Below are positions 56,153-64,000 of a stretch of DNA of 64,000 bases, in pieces. Location of the stretch: the NCBI GenBank assembly GCA_948099385.1, contig CANUEZ040000103.1:8728501-8792500 (forward strand). Reading direction: 5' to 3'. Origin of the DNA: Fasciola hepatica. Lineage: Eukaryota > Platyhelminthes > Trematoda > Plagiorchiida > Fasciolidae. Every line of letters begins with the position of its first letter. Positions within the stretch are counted from its first letter, which is position 1. Made by a program: the position numbers and the translations under genes. A model generated the notes under the pieces. It made no database searches and was not told the origin of the DNA. It worked only from the letters and a program-made list of their open reading frames with translations.

Positions 56153-58868
56153 AACCAATGACAAAGAGCTCTGGCCAGGTCATCTACATAATTTAATTAG
56201 CTCTTCAACTCCTAGATTTTCCTTCGACCAGTCTACTTATTCACCGACGAATGTGTGTATACGTATTTGATGAACATGTCTCGTGCGGAAAGCGCCATAT
56301 TTCAACTCCATCATCACCATAATTCTCAATTCCATCTGTCATGCTGAGGTCCGAAGCCGATTATCACGGAAATAAGAAATACCTGTTGAAACCGGGGCCC
56401 GCAAAGAACCTTGCGATTTTAGTGCTCTAAATGGAACCGTTTTGGGTTTGATAAGATAGTTCATTGACACAGTGCTTCAGGATGCAAATCGAGCTGCTAT
56501 GCTAGAACAACGCGTGAAAACGTGATATTTTTATCAATGCAGGTCCTCCGTTGATTATGACTTTCAGTGATCTGGTGTTGGTTTTGCTTTATGTGTATGA
56601 ACGCTCGTGATTTGGTGCATGCGCTTCTTTCCACGACTAACCATCGTTTGGCAGAATTGGTAATAGGTTCATATCTTTGATTGCTTTCAAACCAAGAGTT
56701 GATGGTGGACGTGTGGAATGAGAAATTTCAGAGCAACCAACTCACCATTGTCTGCTTGAGCTTTAAACTCACATTCAGTTCGCAGAACAAATTGGTAATC
56801 CATTACATCCCTAATGGTATACACGTCCTTCTTCAGTTGTACAACAGGAAACAGCTTAATCAAAAGTCTTTGTGGAACAAACGGTTCTGTGCTCCCTGCG
56901 TCGATTTCGATTGTGTGCTTTACAACAGCAGCAAATAAGATAGCCTCTAGAATGAAGATGTGAGCAACAGGTTGGAGGTGAATCGATAGAATAGGAAGAC
57001 TACCACCACCTGGTATTAACTGAATCACGTAACACACCACTCCTCTGCACAGCCTCACCAAAGACATGATAGATAACCACACGAAATCGGCAGGTGGAGC
57101 ACAAATGGATTTCATTACATGACATGCATCGGTTGAAGGATTCAAAGTTTTTAATGGTACTGGTACGATTGGTCGGGTTTCGTCAGGCTTGGCGGTCGTG
57201 ACTTATGCAACGGTCTCGACTTCTGTCCCGGTTGTCTTAGTGACTGCATTCATGCTGTCGTGCTGCTCACATATCCTGTGAGCAGATGAAAAATGTAACT
57301 ATTCTATTCCAGCAATCTTCGCTTTATAGTTGTGACTTTGATCTCAACAGTGGGTTGGTCTCGGAGATGTATCTTCAAATGCTTACCAAGGTTACAATGG
57401 GTTACTTGTTTATGTAGCAATAGAATTGAATCTCGATACTATATGTTTCCATTTCAAACTAATAAACTCAATTTGGCCCGCTGCACGGTGCGGGAATTTA
57501 CTGGGAGAATATGGCTCAGCAGTTGTTTTTTCAGCTCATCGGTTGACAGTTGTGTATGTGCCACAGGAGATAATAAGTCAGTAAATAAGGCATATTTGTC
57601 GATAGCATTAGCAGTGGAAACCAGAACCAACTTACATTATTTTTCTCCTTTAGAATAGCATACCACAGCTCAAAACATTCCATCTACTAATCAATTTCAC
57701 TTGAATTACGTTGAGGTTCAGCAGTTCAGTTGACAACATTTTCACGCCGCGACGCCTTGTCCGGTGAATTTGAATCAAAAGCCACGCGAATTATCCATCG
57801 GATGTATTGGTTTTTATTTAGTGTGTAACCCATGACAGTAAATATTGAAAGTTTCAGGCTTGACCCTCTGTTAAGCTCTAAATCCGGGTATATTTGTAAG
57901 AAACTTCTCTGATCAGATGCAGTCAGATAGTTTGTATATGTCTGAATATACACCAGGCAAGACGAACTGCAGACGGACTATTTACTGGTTGGTGGTGATC
58001 AGATTTGTGAGCCCTACATTAAAAGGTTATCGGAGAATGCACCTTGATGCATGCACAACAAAGCATTTGGCTCCAAAAATCGTTTACAGCTAGAGAGGTG
58101 GTTAGAGAGAAATCAGGACTGAATTATTCCACAAAGTACAACAAAGAACGTCTCCCAGATCCGCAGGAGGGTCACTATTTGACTCTTGCTTAACCAACCC
58201 TTTTTTGTGCCCACATTACCTGTGAAACCCTTTTGGGCTTCAAGATGTCAGTGACGGGAAAATGCGCTTAGCTCAGCTATATTCGTAAGCTGTTCTTGTA
58301 AAAACTTATTAGACAGTTGTTATTTCCTTAGCCAATCAAAGTATTGATTGAAAAACGACATTTCTGTAGCATCCAGGGGTGAAATGAATAGGTCAATGTA
58401 GAACGCATAGCTGCACTAGAAGAAGACGAGTAAGGACTGGTTTTTCACTATGCGAAATAAGTCGATAAAATGAAGGAAAGCCATTGCCATTTATAAAACG
58501 ATATAAAACAGAGGGAGTATTTGGATGAAGGAACCTGAAATCTTATCTATGTAAATTGACGCTGACTGTTAGAAAAATCAGTAATTAGGAAACCGCAGTC
58601 ATCCCATATCGTCGTAGATTTTGTTACGGAGCATTCTCGTGGAAACGGGAGATCTGAGGCGTGTACCCACAGAAAACTATTCCTGCATTTGCATTCCGGT
58701 CACCTGAAAGCGTGTAAAATGTACGCGCCGTTTCTGCCGTTCTCCTGGAGGCCTGACGAGCAGATTAGATGACTGCCTCCGACAGTATCTCTGTGACCGT
58801 AAATCTATCTTTTGTCAAGCGTAGCTTATTGGGCTCACGGTGAGGCCCATTCATAAGGATCAAAGAAG
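56153..58868 (-). mobile_element. DR1 copy 2
   Basis: Direct-repeat partner of 9,494-12,163 with the same left edge. Small indels, for example a short extra stretch near 57,570 and about 30 bases near 58,700. After caaagaag (58,861-58,868) the sequence continues gactcaccgc, while copy 1 is followed by LINE-A, so the two diverge exactly at the P1 junction. Contains the longer protease-like frame. Confidence 0.62.
56687..57145 (-). pseudogene. Protease-like remnant of DR1 copy 2
   Basis: 152-aa frame: FAAVVKHTIEIDAGSTEPFV, then PQRLLIKLFPVVQLKKDVYT, and ending IPHVHHQLLV. The stretch after the active site (hydrophobic, then a basic patch) fits a retropepsin better than in copy 1, but the catalytic triad is D-A-G. 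Upstream residues have no clear zinc knuckle. Gypsy assignment is moderate. Confidence 0.5.
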
Positions 58869-60975
58869 GACTCACCGCAAATCACACAGACAATGGTTAG
58901 GCTGAAAACGTCGTGTACGTTTCTGTTAGGAGACGGGATTAACGTAATCCAAACTGACTTAGTTGTGCCTGTATATCACCCTGGGTTTCCTATCTCCAAC
59001 ACGCGTACAGCCAGAAAGATTTCCATTTGTCCATATCCGGATGCTTCCTTCTCGATTTTGGAAAAAAGCCAATCCTAAATTTGGCAGGATGATAAAGATA
59101 CGACTTATTTTTGAAAACGGTTTATAAAATGAGTGTCAACTCACCCTTGAGTTTAAATAGTATCTGACATCGTTTTATTTTTCATACATACAATCCCACA
59201 CTGTTCATATCGAAAATCCATACTTGGGACCCCATCTTCTCACTTTGAAGATGAGCCGTGTCAACCAACGAAGTAGCTTTGCAGGAATAACCGCGTGGTT
59301 CTGGAAAAAAGCTCTCCGTTCGTGCATGCTCCATAAGGTAAAAGTTGTAAGGTGAGCTCTATTTAGACGTAATGTCACAGGCAAAATTCAAAATCAAATC
59401 ATAGAATGGAAGTATACCTAGGGATAGAGTATCCTAAAACTTGTTTTAACACTTTTCACCACGTAATCCGTCCAGCACAAAACGGATCATTACTCGATTT
59501 TCGAATCTCAAACATTGAACTGATAATCGTGTAAAATGTTGAGTGTGAATCTCTGGGGACTTTGACAAAAAATGAGACGAGCGCATCCACAAACAAATGC
59601 TCAAAATAATATTCAAGAGCAAAGTACGGCCGACTTGAGAGAAAGGCCGTGTAAGGGAAGACAAATAGCTTGGAAAAAATGATCAGTGCAGAAAAAAAGC
59701 GATGTCGGGTTTTCAGGATTGCCGTCTGGTAATTCAGTGACTCGCCAATCACGGAACCCCGGGTCCAAAGGCAGAGAACACAAGTTTACTTTACTTCGAG
59801 CACCGTCAGACAAATTATCGAGCAATAACAACAAACTAACTCAAATTGTAGGCAAATCGATCAGAAAATCAAAAAATCAACAAACGCTTCGAAAAGCCCA
59901 ATCATCAAAGTAGAGGAAACGCTCGAAAAGGTGGCACGAGAGCGGGTTCAATGGTCAACAACGAAAGGCCTTATTTAGGGGAACATTTGGACCAGTCAAC
60001 GATCAGGACAGAGGTAATTGTCTGAGTGAATACAGATAAGGATAATGAAGGAGGAACGGAAAATTATGACTGAGAATGTGGAATTCGGAACCTTAGGTTG
60101 AACGAGATGGTTTTGAGTATGTGACTAATTTCTCTGACATGGATACGGCGTGTGCAAAGTGCGCTGCGTGTCAGCTACTCGTGCTGTGTCACAGTCCTCA
60201 TCCTTCTGGTGAGTCAGAATCAGATACGTTCCTCATGTCTGACTCGTGCTTATTCGACGAACAAGGTTATTTTGGTGATTGTAATTTTCCACACTGAACT
60301 GTGGAGGCCGACGAATTTCAGCCTGACTAATACCTGAAGGACCCCGAATTCCATTTCTTTAGCTCGGATATCCTACGTTATAGGGAATCGGACAGAAAAT
60401 GAGGAGATAAAAGATGGTTTTCTGAGGTATTCATTTGTAGGCCAAAGTCCGACATGAAATGTGAATGTAAATGTTTTACTATTTATAAACAGTTAGTTCC
60501 TGTAGGTGTGTTTTGCCTGATCTCTCAACCAACTTTCCTAAATGAAGTGTTCCCCGTGTCGACTTTGCTGTAGATCCAGTCACAGTTTTCTCAAACAGAA
60601 TGTCCTCATGTCAAACGCGGACCTTGCGATATTATCTGTGATGGATAAAAAAAAACAGGAATAAGAGAACACTTTCTAATCGCTGATATACAGACTGAGA
60701 GGGCGGCTTTTATTTTGACACAGTAATTAGGTTACTAATGAGCTACTATTTTTTTGAGACCGGGGATTCTTTTGGGTTTAGCTGCGTTTCTAATATACAA
60801 CCTACATGAAACGTATATTTCATCTTTGAATTGGTAAGTTATTTATTTATTATTGAGCTTGAATAACTTAAAACCACACCAAATCATCGGTTCCAAAGGT
60901 GTCAACTATTCCTTCAAAGCCATTGCGCGATAAATGAAGGACAAATTAAAAAAGTCTTAAAGTGGAGACCTGCAC
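58869..60975. other. Unassigned DNA between DR1 copy 2 and LINE-D copy 2
   Basis: No recognisable gene over 2.1 kb. Overlapping short ORFs at 59,446-59,913 run on both strands; the plus one (59,686-59,913) is Ser/Lys/Asn-rich and the minus ones are Phe-rich, as expected for mirror frames. No repeat partner in the window. Confidence 0.45.
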
Positions 60976-61211
60976 TTTTACTCAATGGTATATAGCTCAA
61001 GTCCACAGAATTTTCACCTACTCTTGTGACTTGAAACGCGGAAGGAGGCAGTGTGATTCCAAAAACTTACAAAGACTTCAAGCTATAACCGAGCAGACTA
61101 TGTTCGACACCTTCAGCCACCAAGACCCCACTATGTTTTGTGAACATTTTACCAGTTAACTGAACTTTTGCTATGATGTGAGTTACCCACTGGAGACAAA
61201 ATATATTCGTA

Positions 61212-62297
61212 GTGACCGATTTTCCCCTCCATCTCTCAAAACATTACGCCATAGGGAATAAAACGCCGACAAAAGTGGAAACAATTGCACATGGAAAACC
61301 CTTTCTTCCGCAATCAAATCAGAAATCCGCAAACTCAATGGCAAATACAGTCATATGCTCCTTGCTGACAATAATCATCGAGAACTACGGACGTTCATCA
61401 AACATTTGAGTGGTATCTCTACAAGATATTCATCCCTAAACGGCAATATCGAAGATCTGAACTGCGGCGTCAGCAAGTAATTGCGTCCTTTGTTGTTCAG
61501 TTGTATTAACGTCCTACCTTGTCACAGATCTACCGGCTTCATTTCCCACAACATATGCCTTCAAGCTGTTCATACAGAACCATCAGAACTCAAGTGCAAC
61601 AAATCACACGGACCAGGTTATCTTCCTCCAGTTGTACTTAGGCAGTGTGCACAAATACTCACACCAGTCATGATACAATCATTTAGTCAATGCTTGGATT
61701 GCAAGAATATTACTGACTGTTGGAGATCAGCTCCCATCACACCTGGGCCCAAGAACGGAACGAGAAAATTCCGCCCAATCGCATGTATCTCCATCGTATT
61801 ACAATCGTTTGAGAAGTTTTCTATCCAGCAGCTGTCCAGTGATCTGCTTATACGATACCCAAACCAGTTCGCCTACTGCTACTTCTGCTCTACCTTGGAT
61901 ACTATTCCTCCTCTGATTCATGATATCTTGTCTTCGTTGGACAATAAACCAATAGTTGTGCATACCTGCTCCCTAGATTACATTGATGCATTTACCGGTG
62001 TTGATAGACAAAATCTTCACGACATACTCTCAAATAACGGAATGCAACACTCCGTCACTGGATTTGTGTCTGATTATTTTTTCAGTCGGCAACAGTTCAC
62101 AAGATACGAGGGCAGAACCCTTTCCTTCTCTGTTTCAGACCGAGGCGGATTATAAGGCAAAATCCTCTCTCCCTTCTATATTCTCCATCCACATGACCTC
62201 CACGCTTATCAGTGACTGTTCCTTCATTCTGAACTATGCAGATGATGTTGCTTTTGAGTTACCCAATCCTGATGCATCAATTACTTCTGAACTCTAA
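61212..62297 (+). pseudogene. LINE-D copy 2 reverse transcriptase, broken
   Basis: Linker at 61,212-61,409. The main frame 61,481-62,155 (224 aa) has SAPITPGPKNGTRKFRPIAC, YPNQFAYCYFCSTLD, and SLDYIDAFTGVDRQNLHDIL with the first catalytic Asp, then DYFFSRQQFTRYEGR. A frameshift leads to ILNYADDVAFELPN with YADD at 62,235-62,246. The motif order and the DAFxxVDRQxL pattern fit the L2/CR1 group. Frameshifts and stops make it inactive. Confidence 0.85.
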
Positions 62298-62674
62298 TCT
62301 CCTCTCTTAGAGATCGACCATTGGTCCATGGCCTATAGTCTGACCTTGAATTCTCATATAACCTCAGGTGTTGTTTTCTCTCTCCTCAAAAGCTACTAAG
62401 CACTTATCCTTTTCAAGCGGTATACCTCGTTATTATCTCAGACTCCACCATATTCCAACTTCATAAAATGTGATAACGATTCTCAGAGAGAATTTCGATT
62501 GACTCGTTCAACCCTCTTCACAGGGACTTCAGCATGTATTGCATGGAACTAGTGGCGAGTGTGTGAGGTTTCTGATGGTGTATTTCCAAGACAGTTGCAC
62601 GAGGTTTACAAGATGAAAGTAAGGGTACTTCATAGGTCTCAGACGTTGCATTGTTCACCTTCTGAATTTAGTTT

Positions 62675-64000
62675 CAAGTTGTTGTACGATGATCAGAAAA
62701 CGTCTTGGTGATAGCAAAATAACTCCGAACGCAATGAATGAAAGGAAACCTCAATTATTCGCTATGGAGACATTGAACACAACTTCAGTGGATATTTTAC
62801 TTAGTTATACCAGAAGCTTGAAACCCTAATCGGAGTGGGTGTGTCAGCATGCATTCGCTAAAGGCCAGGAATGGACAACACGCACCGAAAAGTACCTTCG
62901 AACGGAGGCATTGGTTGCATAATATCATCAGATGTAATTGCTGGTAAAGATGATGAGATCGACCTGGTTGACAACCTTCACAGGCCAGTGGCTGGGAAGT
63001 TTAGCTTTTTACAAGCCCGTGAGAATTCGCCTCCGCTCAATATAGGCGATGCTTAAAAGGTTGTTGTTTTGATTCCGGTAACCATCAAACCAACATAGGA
63101 ACCAGCCCATTGAAATGTCGACACAGACGAAATTCCCAAAAATGGAAATGATCATGGTGGTATTTCCATAGATAAACACACCAATTTCAGGCTGTATGAA
63201 TAATTTAAAGAATCTTCACAGGTGTTCTGGTTTCTAAGGCTTAGTGTTACGTACAAGACGGAATTATGGCAGCAGTAAAGGTGAACACAAATAACATGAT
63301 TTGGTATGTCTTATCATAAGTAATATCCGTCAAAACATGGTGTCAATGTGTCGTGGACAATAGAAATTTTGGTGTTCTTAGATGAGAAATAACATGCGTG
63401 CTAGAAGAACAAAACCAAACCAAAACTCAGCTAATCGTACAAACCATGGTTTTTCAAACCATTGTTGCATCGGATTTTTCTCTGATTATGAATGATTACA
63501 TGGACACGTGAGTGATTAGCAGTTCAGAAAATCAGATCACCATAGACTTCGAGAAATGCTACTATCAAATCCCTGATTCTAATGCGCCTAATCAAACTTG
63601 AGTGAAATTTTTCGAGTAGGAGCATGTGCAGTCAAACAACTGTGAAAACAGCATTCAACTTCACGGCTCAAATCTTCTGGAGATAAGACAACTAATGACA
63701 CTCGTACTGTGTCCTGCATTCAGCAGTTAGGAGAAACGCCCGCTTGTACGAGCCAGCGTGTATTCTGTACCAAGCATAGGCAAGCTACTGAAAACGAGAA
63801 AACGCCTGCAACTGCTAGAATCCGCGATGTATGCGATCGAAAGTGCGAGGCAATTGAGCAATCGGATTAGGCTGCGCAAGGTCGTGCAACACGTGACACG
63901 ATCTGATTAGACGTAACATGACACACATCAACTGTGTACGTGCGCACGGCTGCAACCCTGTGTCCATGATTGCACAGAGTGTAGATCATGCGTGCTTTGG
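62675..64000 (+). repeat. 3' region shared with LINE-D copy 1
   Basis: Partner of 27,112-28,437. Includes the 61-aa ORF 62,871-63,056 (SFLQARENSPPLNIGDA). The window ends before the repeat does. Confidence 0.75.

Larger units (their letters stand above)
60976..64000 (+). mobile_element. LINE-D copy 2, without the PLE insertion
   Basis: Begins near ctcaatggtatatagctcaa, inside the element relative to copy 1, so it is 5' truncated as is usual for LINEs. It runs through RT and the shared 3' region to the window end. It provides the empty site for the PLE (61,940-61,956) and retains the catalytic segment lost from copy 1. Confidence 0.82.

Noticed and set aside
59446..59913. Overlapping ORFs on both strands as a hypothetical gene
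   Set aside because: Mirror frames of the same 470 bases with biased Phe or Ser/Lys composition, no motif and no partner copy; no support for coding.

Overview
The window reads as non-coding, repeat-saturated DNA of a eukaryote, most likely a digenean fluke (trematode). The best taxonomic marker is a tRNA-headed SINE that carries a hammerhead-ribozyme core of the schistosome SM-alpha type. It sits among CR1/L2-like LINEs, a Penelope-like element (PLE) with a GIY-YIG endonuclease, Ty3/Gypsy and BEL/Pao fragments and long (TA)n tracts. I see no bacterial operon, phage module, CRISPR array or rRNA. Nearly every protein-coding stretch is a retroelement pseudogene broken by stops and frameshifts. 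The species is an inference.

Layout. (1) 1-19,032 is palindrome P1: arms 1-6,869 and 12,164-19,032 are inverted copies that stay in register without a net indel (left + right coordinate = 19,033), separated by a 5.3-kb spacer. Each arm holds LINE-A, a head-to-head SINE dimer with two hammerhead cores and a 13-bp target-site duplication, and the 3' part of LINE-B. The left arm runs off the window. The spacer contains a decayed SINE and a 2.7-kb LTR-retrotransposon-like repeat (DR1), which recurs at 56.2-58.9 kb. (2) 17.8-22.2 kb is LINE-B on the minus strand, its 3' part lying inside the right arm. (3) 22.4-28.4 kb is LINE-D (L2/CR1-like), split by a PLE at 23,844-26,393; a second copy without that insertion ends the window (60,976-64,000) and supplies the empty site. 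(4) 29.8-31.4 kb is a Gypsy gag-pol fragment cut off by a (TA)n tract.

(5) 31.4-55.4 kb is a nested palindrome, P2. Outer arms 31,467-32,940 and 53,893-55,366 are visibly diverged. Inner arms 34,228-41,660 and 43,432-51,099 are almost identical near the centre (in register, sum 85,092, from about 35,640 inward) and diverged outside that. The inner arms carry no retroelement that I recognise. They hold a two-copy set of exon-like ORFs with good splice sites and some matching phases, which I cannot identify. The 1.8-kb centre holds a rearranged PLE, one part of it inverted. A BEL/Pao gag-protease fragment lies between the inner and outer right arms. (6) 55.9-58.9 kb holds a LINE tail and DR1 copy 2.

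The elements do not form a pathway; they record successive insertions, inverted duplication and probable gene conversion. The points most worth following are the paired hammerhead SINEs inside a palindrome, the two large palindromes whose centres meet retroelements, and the duplicated gene-like exons in P2. Assembly artefact must be excluded for the near-perfect arms.
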